From: Dicaeum eximium
Taxonomy: Eukaryota; Chordata; Aves; Passeriformes; Dicaeidae
NCBI GenBank assembly: GCA_013396995.1
Contig: VWZP01006688.1
Coordinates: 434,001-498,000, forward strand
Direction: 5' to 3'
Length of the DNA: 64,000 nucleotides
Positions 45,338-58,700 of this stretch are shown here, in pieces. The notes under the pieces are model-generated. The model made no database searches. It was not told where the DNA came from and saw only the letters and a program-made list of their open reading frames with translations. Made by a program: the position numbers and the translations under genes. Position 1 is the stretch's first letter, and each line of letters starts with the position of its first letter.

Positions 45338-48300
45338 CCAATCTGGATCAGCAGCAACAGGGATGGACCTACAGCCCTCCCCACTGCCCAGCACGGGCAG
45401 AGCTCCGTGCAGTCTCTCCCACTGCTGGTTTAGGAGAGACATGAAGTTTCTCTCTGGCCCAAGGCTGTGGTTTTCCTCAGAGCAGCAGAGGGACACAACC
45501 CTGATGCACAGCACCAGGTGGCCTCAGCAGAACTATCAGCCACCAGCATCAAAGCAAATCTCTGAAATGCTGTTTTAAAAATGTTGCTGCTGTCACACTT
45601 GGGAGACTCCACATGTGAAGCCAAACCAGACCCAAAAAAAAACTGTCTGAAAAAGCCAAACAGTCCAATTCAGACCTGACCAAGCAGGAGCAGCACTTGT
45701 GACAGGAAAAGGACCCCGAGGGAGCGGTGCTGGCTGGGCTGGGTAGCCCCACCTCAGTGTCACAAAAGCCTGTAAAATCATGAGCAACAGAGAGCAGCAC
45801 TGGAAAAAACTGGGCTGCAAGAAATGTCAGCATTTCTGTGATAAGCAACAGTGTGAAAACAAGCCACAGCACAATCATTATCACCTCTGTGGAAGCATAC
45901 AACAGTATTTCCAGGGAGTCTCTTAGGAAGGCCTGGAGTGTAAGTTTTCCCAATGAGAGAACAAAGCTCTGTTCCCTCACTGCCAAACCACGCCTGCTTA
46001 GTATGTATCAATTCCACATTTTCTTTAAAGAAAAAAAAAGGTGCCAAAGTAAGTATATAGAGCTGTTTTACAAAAGAGACTTAGCAACTTCTTAAATAAC
46101 TAGGAATAAAATTCAACATTTAATAAGACACTGAAGTTTCTCAAGCAGTCAGACATGGAATAATGAGACTCAACAATGTGGAAAAATCCCATTAATACGT
46201 CTTTCAAGATATTTTGCTTTTCCAAGTAATTCAAATAAAAAACCTCCTAAAACCTGACCATGAACACAAAGCTATTGAACAAAACAGACATTTACTCTGA
46301 TTATTTTTCCTAGGTTGTATGAAAATACATCTAACATACTCAACTGAAAACTGTTTCCATGCTTGCTCATGTGATAAAAGAACAACAAATTCTGGAATTG
46401 GCTCTCACATATCAGCTTTTTGCTAGAAAAGGAAAGACATTTTGCTACTTTGATGGGCAAGACACAAAGAACATCATTTAAGGCCACATAATATGCCACA
46501 GTTAATGTTGTTTAGATTAATTTATAACAGAAAATCCTTCAAGTTGCTGAATGCTAAAAAGTATTGAGTTGCATCATGAGAAAGCTCAAGTCTTAGGGAT
46601 TGTTTTACCTTGTATTTGAACAGTGGAAGAAGGAAAACAACGTCACAACTTTTCTTCTGTCTTCTCTTTTAAACAAAACCTCAGCCTGTTTACCCAGGCT
46701 GTGGAGCAAGGTACAGAAGCCTTCAATACAATGCACCTGAGCCCCACCTGTCCTGGTACAGAAGCCAAAATTCTCCAGATCACACCTGAGTGCCTGAGCT
46801 GAGCTCACGGGTTACATGGCCAGCACATACCAAGGGAGAGTGTGATCCACAATCCCCAGGATCAGTCTCCAGGCCGTGGCCAGCAGCAGGAATGCATTCC
46901 TAGGAACTCAAAAGTGAACTCCTGGCTGCAGTCTCAGTGATGCAGAACTCCATGGGCCCAGAGGGTCGAGCAGTAAAGAGCAGGGAGAGGTAGAAGGAAG
47001 CAGAAGGACAAACAGCCCCTGGCTCAGATGTGTTTGTGTGAACAAAAGTCTCTCTGTCCCCACAGGCAGACACAAGGGGTGGCTGTCCTGCATCCTGCCG
47101 TGCTGGCTGTGCTTGTGAGACCCCCAGGAGGCCGTGGGCTCCGTGCCCCAGCCCAAACCCAGGGCTGCTGTGCTCAGACAGCGGCTAAAAAAATCCGGTT
47201 CAGCTCTCCTAGGACCTGGGGCATCACCCTTCCAGAGTGACAGAGCTGTTACACCTACACATGAAGAGGAAAAAGCAACAAAACAACTAAAAGAAAAAAA
47301 AAAAAATTAACGAATTATGAAAGCAATGGAATGTAAAGGAAAAATTTTATAATAACTTATTTAAAGGTATTCTTACAAAGCCTTCCTTACATGGTATAGT
47401 ATTCAAAGAATGGTCCCAATGACATCAAATTCCTTCATTTTGTTTTAAAGCAATGAGGAAAATATTTCTGTTTTACTACCTGACCTCATTTTCCTTCCCT
47501 TGAAACCCAATATTAAAGAAACATCAATAATATCATTTTTTGGTTTTGATTTTATGCACAGGACTGTTCTTTTCAGCCCCATGGCATAGAAGAAGTTTCC
47601 CTCAAAATCAATTAAAGAATCTTGAATTTTAACTTGAGTGCAAGGCTTGGCATACCATTTTAAAAAATGCAAACATGAAACAGTTCCCCTGATTTTGAAC
47701 TCTGCTATTTCTTCAAAATTATTTGAAAAAAAAAAAAAATTAACCTTCCAACAGTCTTTATAAAAACTGATTCATAAACCAAAGCATTTTGGTGACGAAA
47801 CAGAAACCAAAGTGTTCAGCACAGGGCAATGCAACATTTAAAACCTCTTTCAATTAATACCTTCTAATAAAACCAAAGTTTTTACGTGTTGGGAATAAAC
47901 GGGGATTTTGGCAATTCCAAGAACTAAATCAAATCCTGAAGAAATACCTTGGGGAAAAAACCATACACTTCCATGATATAGCAAGGCTTCATTTTCACAA
48001 GGGCTACACAGAGTTCCTGCACTATTAAGGGCAAACTAAGCTAGAACACACACAAATGGCTCAGTGGGCACGGAGGTGACCGTGGTGCTTACGGAGGGTG
48101 GGTCACAATGCACAACTCAAACTGTGCCCAGGACGTGCACTGGGGACAAAACTGGCCAAGAGGTTTTTCTTTACTGTTTTTTCCTAGTTCTAGTATTATT
48201 TCTGTCAATACTAAGTCTTGAATATTCATCTCACTGTGAGTTAGTGAGGACCTAATGCTCATGGGAGCGAGGAATTCAAAACAGCTTTGCTGACACAACA

Positions 48301-48683
48301 CAGCAGTGACAGGATAGTCGAGAGCAGAGCTCCTGAAAATGTAACAAAAAATTTCAGCCTGTCAAGTAGCCAGTTTTATACAAACTTTATCCAAAGGAAC
48401 AGAGTAAGGCTAAATTTCACATCAGAGTTCTTATATACTTCTTCAAAAATCCACTTCACTTTTACTTAATTGTTTTGAATTTAGTTTTTGCACCTTAGTC
48501 AAGTTTCACTTTCTGTTTCATTCATGACGGTGGTTTTGCTCCTTGTTGGGCATTTCTTGCATTATCACAAAGTTGAAATGCTTGGACTCCAAGCATTCCA
48601 AAGGAAAGTTTGCCTCTGCATTTTACCGGCCACTGAGAAAAAAAAATTGAAGTGATTTTTTCCAAGTAATAGCTTTTGAAAGA
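45338..48683. other. Intergenic or distal NSD2 3'UTR
   Basis: AT-rich towards the right. No supported coding sequence. It may contain a longer NSD2 3'UTR if the proximal poly(A) sites at 48684-48695 are bypassed; another minus-strand AATAAA occurs at 44172-44177. Confidence 0.4.
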
Positions 48684-48695
48684 TTTATTTTTATT
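48684..48695 (-). terminator. NSD2: Candidate NSD2 poly(A) signals
   Basis: Two abutting minus-strand AATAAA hexamers (48690-48695 and 48684-48689), about 810 bases after the NSD2 stop, followed by an A/T-rich stretch. Human NSD2 has alternative 3' ends, so this may be one of several. Confidence 0.4.
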
Positions 48696-49503
48696 AAAAC
48701 ACTAAAATCCTAGAGTATTGGGCCTAGATTGCAAGACAATATCCCTTCAAGTCCAGACCTGTACAGCTCTGCAAGATCAAAAACTTCTATTTTACTGGGA
48801 TGAAATACAGGAAAAAACAGTAAAGAAAAAGATCTCTTACAAAGTAAGATTCCTCCTCTTTGGTACAGGGAGTACCTTTCCCACCATGCACCACATTTCT
48901 TGGTGGAGGGTTATTTATGATCATGATTGCTTAAGAATCATTTTTGAAGAGCACAAACCAATTGCTGTGTGTGTGGTTGTAGTGAGAGACACACCTGGGT
49001 CATGACTGGCATTCAAGCACTTGCTCAAAAACACACAAGGCAAGCAAAATCTCATTGGGACCACAGACCAAGCCATTTCTTACTCAAAAGGACTTGAGAA
49101 CTAACAACTTCTTTCAAGGATATACTATTTTAAACATCTGTTGGTTGACAAATACTATCTCAAAAAAACTATGTTTACGCCTACCTGGTTTGATTTTAAC
49201 CTACCTCCAACCTGCAAGTATTTTGGAGGGAACATTTTACATTCGTAACAATTCAAGTGTAACTGTAATGCTGAGTAATAAGTTTGGTTTGTCCTGAAGT
49301 TTGCTGAACTATGCAGTTCGTTATCAGTGCAGAAGCAGCAGAAGACTGCTGTGGTTGGCTCAGTGGATTTATAAAAACAAAACAAAAAAAAATCCCCCCC
49401 CAGTTGTAACCTTTACAGAATATACGTAAAACTGTGTCCTTCCCTGGTCATATTCACAACTTATCTACAAGATAGTGTTAGCAGTAGAAACTGCAGTCCA
49501 TGA
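48696..49503 (-). other. NSD2: NSD2 3'UTR (proximal)
   Basis: Follows the NSD2 TAG at 49504-49506 in minus orientation. AT-rich and without coding potential. Confidence 0.5.
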
Positions 49504-49769
49504 CTATTTGCATTCAGCTCTCATCCATCTGTTCCTCTTTCTCCTGGGCTTGAACTTGTTCAGTTTTTTGCGGGGTTTCTCAGTCTTCTGAGTTTCAACA
49601 GAATCCACCCCGAGAACGTGTTCAGAGCAGCATAACTGTCCATTCAACATGGAATTTAGTACTGTCCTGTCTTGGTGCTCCTTGCAGAAAGAGTTTGGGC
49701 AGAAGTGGCAGAAAGAAACAGAAGGTTTGCCACAAACATCACAGTGGTGCCAAGGACACTCCCACTTCC
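49504..49769 (-). CDS. NSD2: NSD2 terminal coding exon, C5HCH module
   Basis: Acceptor ATTGCAG. Encodes KWECPWHHCDVCGKPSVSFC, CPNSFCKEHQD, then a basic tail, stop TAG at 49504-49506. The tail beyond the zinc module is diverged from human. Confidence 0.96.
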
Positions 49770-52700
49770 CTGCAATCAAAATCAGAGAGCCCATTAGTGG
49801 GGAGTGAAACACAGCATCATCTCCTAAACAAGCTTTGTGTTGTAGCAGCTGAACAAGGCACAACTCTCCTGACAAAGCAAATGACAGCAACTACCGGGGC
49901 TGATCTCAACACTCAGAATATGCTACATCATATTTCTAAAGCTCAGCTGGCAGCTGCAAGGAGCAGACTTGACACACTCCCATTCAAATACAGCAGTCAG
50001 CTCCAGCTAGAAGAAATGACTCAGGCTTCACTCAGCAGCATTTTACAGAATTGCAGGCTGGCAGAGCATCCAAACATCCGGTCAGCTGCTGCCTACTCTT
50101 ACAGCAGTCCCCATCTGCTGCCAGTCTTGCTCAGGAATGACTGGTGTGCTTCACTTACAGCTGCTCTTTCACCCCAGCATACCTTACCAGCTCTTGTTTT
50201 ACTTGTTTCTGGGATAACAGGCTTTGCCTGCTTCTCTTCTTCATATCCCACCTGATATGGCTGACTAGATCCAGGTAACTCCTGTGATATCTGGAACTGC
50301 CACCTGATGTCTGCTGCTCTTAATTTCCCTACCTGCCTTCTTTCAGAAGCTGCTGCTGTTCTTCTGGCTTGAACTCAAAGGGCTTCATGCATTTCTTAGA
50401 TATAATCAACTTTCCTGTGGCAGGGCCACGGTGCTCCTACCAGGTGATGTGCTCAATTACAAACATTTGTAAAGCAAATGCCTCATTTTCCCAGAGAGGC
50501 AGGAAGAGGCCACCATTTTGTCTTTAAATCCAAGAGAAGCTGCTCCCACATGATGCACAAAATGAAATTCCTGCCATACAAACCCAATGTTTTCAGGATG
50601 ACACCCCTGACAGGGTTTCAGTGCAGTAACTGAGGTACCTGCACAAGTTATTTATACAAGTGTAAGACATGGGCTGACTCACCAAAAGGACGTTTCACCA
50701 AACCAAGGCAGGAGAGATGATAAGCTTTAGTACAAGATTTCCTGTCACACAGCACCAGCTGGCCTCCATCACCACAACGGAAACAATCGTCCTCAGATTC
50801 CTTCTTCCCTTCGTTTTTCGTTCTGCGTCTCCGTGTTCTCTTTTTGGTCTTTTTGCCTTTTTCTTCTGAGGCATTAGTGGAAGAATTCTTAAAGAGTAAG
50901 ATATAAATCTGTAAGTGCCAGTTATGCAAAAGGAAAACATTACACAACCTAGCCAAGCTGCTGGCACACCTGGCAGACCGTGCATACAGCCAAAAACTTG
51001 ACCTGGGCCAACCTGCCCAGTGCTTCAGTGCACTGATCTGTGTTGACAAAAAAAATTACACTGACCCTTGAGAAAAGTCATCCTGAAACCACTCCCTACA
51101 GGACCTTCCTATTGAAAAAAACCCTTCATTTTCTTGTCAATGACTAAAGGTCTTCTAATTTCCAGTCTAATCTACTTGTGGCTAATTTACCCTCATTATG
51201 TACTTGTACCACCAATCACTTCAATATCCATTTTTCTCTTTCAGTTGTGAATACTCATGCTGGAATTACTAAAACCTGCCCCCATTTTTCTTGAGGAACA
51301 GACAGCAGAACTTCAGGAACTGTAGTTAATATCAGAAAGTATATACCAAATCCTATTCCTATTTCAATCTGACTTCAATTCTGCTGCTTGCACTTTAACT
51401 CTCCTTCACCAAATTATGTAAAATTTTGGATGGCTTTTCAACATCCCTACCATCATTCCCTCCCTCTCACCCCACTAATCACTATCTGCTTTCTTTAAAA
51501 TTAGCCCACTCCATCTACCAATGCAGACAGCTCCATAAAACTAAACTGTAACACTTAATTTCTTCATGGTAGTCTGTGTAAATGTTCACAGGCTTATGTG
51601 AAACCTCATTTAATTCCATCTCTTAACAAAAACCCTCTGTGTGGGTTCTGAAGATTCCCAGTCCACCCTCTGAAGTGGCTGGTACTGAGCAGTGTGAAGG
51701 ACCACAGGAAAGTGCAGCTTTTCAACATCCACAGGTGGTACTTGTACCTTCCCTCACACTCCTAAGCCAGCCCTTCAGGAAGCTCCATCCAACTTCTGCT
51801 GGATTACAGGTTTCAAACTAACCTGGACACGAATCATACAGATAATTTTTCTATATACTTTGGTAACTTTTTCCCCACATTCAAAACTCACATTTTTTTA
51901 TTCTTCAGTTCCACTCAATTCTTTTTTAAAATGAATCTCAGCAAAATAATCATCCTGTAAGGTTTAAATGGGGAAATATCAACTAGAATGTCAGAATAAT
52001 CTCACTGACCACTGTTAGGCACATTCTTTGTCAGTCTGAAGCTTCTACAACCCTTCCCCTGACAAGACCGTCAAAACCTCTTGATGGATTACTTGATATA
52101 TTACTTGCCTTTGGTCTGTCCCCAAGAAATCCACTGCAGTTTGGGGCACCACATTTGCAGACTGTTTTTTCATTGCCCAGACAGTCAAGGTTGTAATTAA
52201 AAGTCAGCTCCGTCCCTGAGTGTAAAAAGGACAAGGTAACAAATTCTATCAAAATTACTGCAAGCAAATACAGCTGTTGCTATCTGTCTGCTGGTGTGGG
52301 ATTTGCTGGTTGATGTATTGTCATAGGACTTTCCCTCTCTTTACTGCTTACAAGCACTGACAATGATTAACTAGATGCCCATATATCATGATGTCTTATG
52401 CAATTACATTTTAAAATAAATTTGTTTGACTTCACAAAACTGTGCTTGTGTCTGGCCTTCACACATATTAAATCCATCCATCTATCCAGCTGGATATAGC
52501 TATAGATAGGTATGTGTGTACACAAACCAGAACACAGATACTTTTAAACAGCCTCCAACATCCACTCCTTAAGCTTATAATGTTCTTGAAAAAGATGCAT
52601 TTGAGAGCTTCAAAACAAAAACTTCCTAGGGATACCTGCCCTAGAAGCAAGCAAGAAAAAGCAGCCATGGGACTCACAATTAAGAAACCCTAAAGTAAAA

Positions 52701-55700
52701 GGCAGATCACAAAGGATCTCCTCTGTGTGCCGAGTTCTCCAAAAATATTTCCCCCGAATCAGTTAAACCATGACTGTCCCACCAATAAATGCACAAAAGG
52801 TTTAACTCAGAGAATGAAACCAAAGCCACCCCGAGCTGAAGTACCTGCAGGAATGTCACACACAGCAAAGAGCCCCACACGAGTGTCTCCATTTACTGTC
52901 CACTTTAGAGTTTCACAATTTGGTTGGCAGCTGTGATTCATGAACCGGGAGTAGTTTCCTTTGGGGCCAGCATCAATGATACGGTCCTGGAGAACAAACC
53001 AGCAACAGATGAAGGGCTTTTCTCTCCCCCCTCACATAAAAATATAAAAATCATCCATAACTGATTTCAGTAGTTGCATTCAGAACTGACATGGTGCTGC
53101 TACCCAGAGCACCCAGGCCAACTGCTGGTACATGTTGTATTGGAAACTGTAGTGTCCCAAGGGGCCTGGAATGTGACACTCCCAAAGCAATACTCATGCT
53201 CTAGCTCACATCTTCCCAGAACCCATCACAGCCACGTGGCAGGATAAGTGTTCTTGTGAGCATGATGGTGGGCATGTTAAGGAACCCCCTTCCTCAGGAA
53301 GCTTCAAAACTCAGACTCAGTCCTTTACCATTTACTTTGCATTCATGAAGCTGTGAGGCATTTACAATTACTGTGCTTTATGGCATTTACCAAATCACTG
53401 CATGATTACTTCCAGGGATTACCAGTTTCTCACCAGATTTCTTTCTCCAAATCAGCCTAGTTTAAATGAAAACAAGCTCTTGGTAAGCTAAAAACATCTC
53501 ATTCCTACAAACAACTGCTCTCAAATTTCTATCTCCACAAAATATACCAGACATTATCAAAATAAAATAAAGCTAGAAATTGCCAGAACTGTTTCTTCGC
53601 AGAGCTGCTTGAGAAGGCTTTGCTTATTTATGAAGTGTTATTATAGTTTCCTTCTAGCTCATTTTTATAATGCACATGTGTGACTGTCATGCCTATATGC
53701 ACACACTTCACTGCATGGGCAGCTCAGCCTCCTAACAGCACTGGCAGTTTTGGCAAGATAGACCCACAATGAGCATTTATTAATTACATAAGAATCAAAT
53801 ACATGTTCAGTTCAGATATTTAACACACTGATGTTGTATGGCAGTCTAGTAGAGGAGTGAGAAACTTTAAGTGTTCACAGAAATGTGGTTTCATCATTCT
53901 GTGGTGGTAACTCCTGAGCAGGAACTCCTCAGTTACAGGACTAATGAAAACAGTAGCTGTGGAAATGCAGAGCAAGAGCCTTGGGAAAAAGAATGGTGGT
54001 TGGATTTAAAAAAATTGTAGGACTGGCAGCCAGCTCTTGTATTTCTCCTAACTAGCTGTCTGGGGACTGAAGCAATATAATATAGATAATCTGTAACTCC
54101 TACTGTCCAGGTTCTTCACTTTCTCCTCCTCCTGAGGAAGAAAATACTCAGAAGTGTGCACAGAGGCACAGGTGCTGAATTATTTTGGTGTGTTAATTAA
54201 TCTGCTGCAATAATTTGCTGTGCATCAATTTGTGGAGGGTTGGCTGGATACTAACAGAGAGTGCTTTCAGAAAAGAGTTTCTACAAAAGCACAAGCCCAG
54301 TTTTGCATAAACAATGCAAGGGACAGATGGCTGCAAAAAAGATGAAACGCCCTATATAGGACACAGCCTCACAATTCTATTCCACATTCTCTCAAGTGAG
54401 AGTTTTATTTTCTGTTGTTGAAATTTTAGTAAAAGGATTGCTAACAGCAATTCCTTCCACTGTATCACTACTATTTCCCCAAACTTCATACTTCATTTTA
54501 AGACTAGGCAGGTAAGTGCTTTGTACTTACAGGTACAGGTAAGTACTGTACTTCATTTCAAGCAACAAAGCAAAACCTATTGACCTTAATATGTAATTTA
54601 TTACATAATACAAAGCTAAGGAGATTCATGAGGTACATATAGAATGGAGAGAGCAGGCACAGAAGATGCAACGCTGTGAATATGTGAAACTGTAGAATGC
54701 CAAAGGCAGCAGAGTGCCCTGCCAAGGTAATCAACAGAAGAAGAGATCAAAATAAGGTTGTAAGTAAATAACAGCAAAAAACATCAAATACACTACCTTA
54801 TCAATAGTGAGCATATAGAAGTGGGTGATGTCATTTTCATGTGCATATTTGATTCTTGCCATACACTCCTCTTCATCAATCAGCTCTCCCACATACTCAT
54901 TCACAAACTCCCCCTGAAAGACACCGAGCATCACTGGTGCAGCATATCCCAAACCCACAAACAGCACAGCAGCTCACCCGTTCTCTGCTGGGTAGGAACA
55001 ATTCCTATTCCTACCTTTTTGATGTCCCTCTTGGCCACCAGCCCCCAGCCCTTGCCATCAGTTTTGATGATCTTGGTCTCGGGGTACTGGCGCTTGGTGA
55101 AGCACTGGTTCTGGCAGCGCTCCCCCGCCGGGCACACCTGCGGGTGGCACTCGTACATCAGCATCCGGTTCAGGCACTCCGAGTCAAAGCCACAGGGGTT
55201 CTCGTCCGTGGGCTTGCAGTTGCACTTGGGAATCTCAGATATGTCAGCAGTGTATATCTGCACTTTACCACAAGGTTTATTCACCTGAAAAATACATTAT
55301 AATAGAGCAAATAATGACTTTGGAACAGTTAATTTTAGTGCAAGAGTTACATGGTGGTTGCTGCTTTGGTTCTGCACCACTAGATGCTCCAATGAAAGCA
55401 AAATTTTACCATCTCATGACTGTGAAAGTAGAGTTACCATCACTACAACCTGACCCTATCTCAGTGCTCAGCCCAAACCTTTGAGTACCCATTTCCTCAA
55501 ACTTTACCTTAATATGTTTGTATGGTGGAGGTTTACGTTCACTCTCCTGGGTTTCTTTGGCTTCTCGCTGTAGTTTTATTTCTCGAAATCGAGTTTCAGC
55601 TTCTTGCAAAGCTGAAAAAGATTGCAGCATCAACAGAAATGCCAGAAAGAGGATTACTCCCACCCCAAACTCACTTGCTCATTCCCATGTGTGTTACAAC

Positions 55701-58700
55701 AGGGCACTGTCTAATTCCTAGTCCCACCATTCAATTTTCTTGCAAACAATGCTTCTGGTGTGTTAACATTTTTAAGAGATGTATTAATTCTACTCCTCCA
55801 GTCTCCCAGTCTGAGACAGTCTGAAAGAGTCTACTCTCTTAGTCTTTTTTTTTTTTCAGCTTTCCAGAAAGTAAAAATCATCAGATGTAATTTCAGTTAG
55901 ATGCCAGTGTTTTACAAGACATTAAAATAATGTTTTAATGCAAAGACATTAATAGTGACTGCTGCCCAGGACACCACAAATTTCTGTAATTCAATATTGT
56001 AAAACAAATTTTCAAAACCAAGGGTATGTGTGAAGAAACCAAAGCACACATGTCCCAGGATTATTTTTGTTTACTTTTAGCTGTGTACCATTTTTGAAGA
56101 CTTTTCCAATTCCTTTGATCCCTTGGTATCTACTCCCTCTGTCTCCCTCCATGTAAGGGAACACCCGTGCTTGGTGCGTCCAATAGTAATCCTTAGAACC
56201 AAAGAAAAACACAGGAAATTCTCCGATTTCATGCTTCATTTTCTGGATATTTGGGGGAACGTTTTTCGGATGGCAAACTTCTGCAGGCCACCATCTAGCA
56301 CAGAAGTACAAATAAAAAAATACAGCATTTTAGTCAAGCTCTTTCTGCAAGAGACAGTTTAACAAAATCACTTGAAACAGCAGTAACTTATTATTATTTC
56401 CAAGATCCAAGAGGATTTAAAATCCTTTCATCCCCTCTCTTAGCAGAGAGTGAGAGAAGACTAGAAAAGGAAATCCTGACACTCAGATCTGTGGGACTTC
56501 ACCTGCCTGCAAGGTAAGCACACACACAGGATTCCCTCCCTGTGTCTGGGTAGCAAAACCATCGTCTTTACAAGGCCTGCAAATATTGTAATTGTCAAAG
56601 ATCAAGAGAAGGTTGTTAACACCTACTGATGTTTCAAGGATAACCCCCAGCTACCTCTACTCACTCAAATCTCATCCAAGTGTGAAACACCAACAAGCTG
56701 AGTGACTGATGTCCCAGCCTGACAGAGTAATTTAGCCAGTTACCACTTATATCAATTTATTGGCAGAGATCTCTGACACCAACAGGGGTTGAAGGCTCAT
56801 ACACTGGAGGCAGAAGTCAGAAGACTCAAGGAGTCCTGTATGGGTAATGCCTTGACCAGGAACAACAGCAAAGCTGCAAGTTTTTGAACCTGAAGCTTGC
56901 AAGGAGGTGAGGTCCCTAGTTCAGAGAGGAGTCAGAAATGAGTGTGCAGCAAGGCTGGCCTACGGGAGCAACCACTTGTATGATCCTTAGTTAAACATGC
57001 CAGTTTAAAACACCACAAATTCCTTCATCAGACCTGTAATTTCCCAGTTTAACCCAAATAATATCCTGGAAGTGGAGCTTCTTGCCCGCCCTGCAGTCAT
57101 TGCAGTACCAGCTCCCATCTGGCATTTCGATGTTCAGGCAGTCAGGGTGAAAGGCTGCTGGGCAGGACTCGCAGCACAGCAAACTTCCACCTGCAGACAC
57201 AGAAAAAGGAAAAAAGGTTGGAAAACATCAACATCAAAGTATAAGTTTTGCATTCCAGACAGGTTAGAAATGATACACGTGGTAGGTTCAATTAGAAAAT
57301 AAATGGTTAAAACATGCTGACCCTTTAGCAACATATATACACATCACTTAGCTGGGTACAGCAGCCAAAAGGTCCTGACTAATCTGAATGCCTGGCAGAC
57401 TCAGGTTAGGAACACATGCAAAATAACAAGCAAGCTGGTGATAAAAATGCCAGAATAATGCACAAATTATAATTACTTTGCTGTGCATTAATGACTACAA
57501 TATATTTAACATAGTTTTAATATATATTAACATTTCTATGTAAGAAAAATTCTAACCAAAACAGATTTCTCTTACGATTTTGGGGTTTTTTTTCCCACCC
57601 TCGGAGGGCAGAAGGAACAAGGTTGTTAGTTTGTTCCATGAATTATCAAATGGAAAGTTGGCTGCAGCTTAAAAGCTGCTATGCTGCATGTTAATTTGTT
57701 AACAAATCAGGTAAAATTTCACTGCTACAAGTTTAATCAGCACTATGCATTTTGTGGTTATCAATAGGGAACAGATTTATTGCACAAAATAAAACGAAAC
57801 ATCCTTAATTAGTAGCAAACCCAGCAACAACTAATACTGATTCAATTTGCAGTCTGCTGTTAAACTAAAAGCAACTCTTAAAATATTTATGGTGTAATAT
57901 TACACATTAGCAATAAAGAAACACAAAAAACTTTAGGATGTTGAACACAGGGGAAAGAACAGAAAAATACTCATTAGGTGTCTCTTGTAAAGAATTAACT
58001 GGGCTTCTGGTCGTTGGATAAAGCCCAAGTAAAAACATTCTTAAATAAATTATTCCTGAGAAAAAAAAAAAAGATATTTAAAGCCCTGAAGCAGCATAAG
58101 CCAACCTCACCTTACAGCACAACCTAACAAAGCCTAACTTAATTTGCCGCGTTTCTAACGATTTGCTATGAACAGATTGGAAAAACAACACTCAAGCTGA
58201 AGAACAGAATGTTCCAGAGGAGCTCCCTCCCCAGCCGCTCACCTTTGGAGCACACAAAGCACCAGCTGACGTTGACGTGGGCGTGGTGGCTCTTGCCCTT
58301 GGTGGCAGTGAAGTGGTTGGTGCAGACGATGCTGTTGGAGGCGATGACGGCGCAGCCCGCGGCCATGCAGACGTCCCCGGCGTGGTACGCGACGGGGCAG
58401 CGCACGCAGCGCAGCATCTTCCCTGCAAAGCACCACACTCACAGGTCACCCCGGGCAGGGCTGACCTGTGCCAAAGCACTGCTGAGCTACTCTGGGGCCA
58501 AACTGACCCCTTATTTCAGCAAAAAGGATGGTGGTGCTGAGACACCCTATACACACACACAGAACCCCAGCCATTATGTTTTCAATGCTTGCGTATTTGC
58601 AACAATACTGAATTAATAAAGGTTTTCAGAGAAACCTACACACAATTTAAAGCACTCTAAGACTTTAATTATGCGTATCAGGGTAGACCAGCTCTTCCTG

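Noticed and set aside
45549..45986. 145-codon minus open frame with hydrophobic stretches
   Set aside because: Starts and ends within AT-rich intergenic DNA, no recognisable family, no promoter or poly(A) context; most likely chance.
49695..50255. 186-codon + strand open frame overlapping the NSD2 last exon
   Set aside because: Antisense to NSD2 coding sequence and intron, no domain, no splice or promoter support.
49770..58242. Search for the H/ACA RNA SCARNA22 known from an NSD2 intron in human
   Set aside because: I could not recognise a two-hairpin H/ACA structure with H and ACA boxes by eye; a covariance-model scan of the NSD2 introns would decide.
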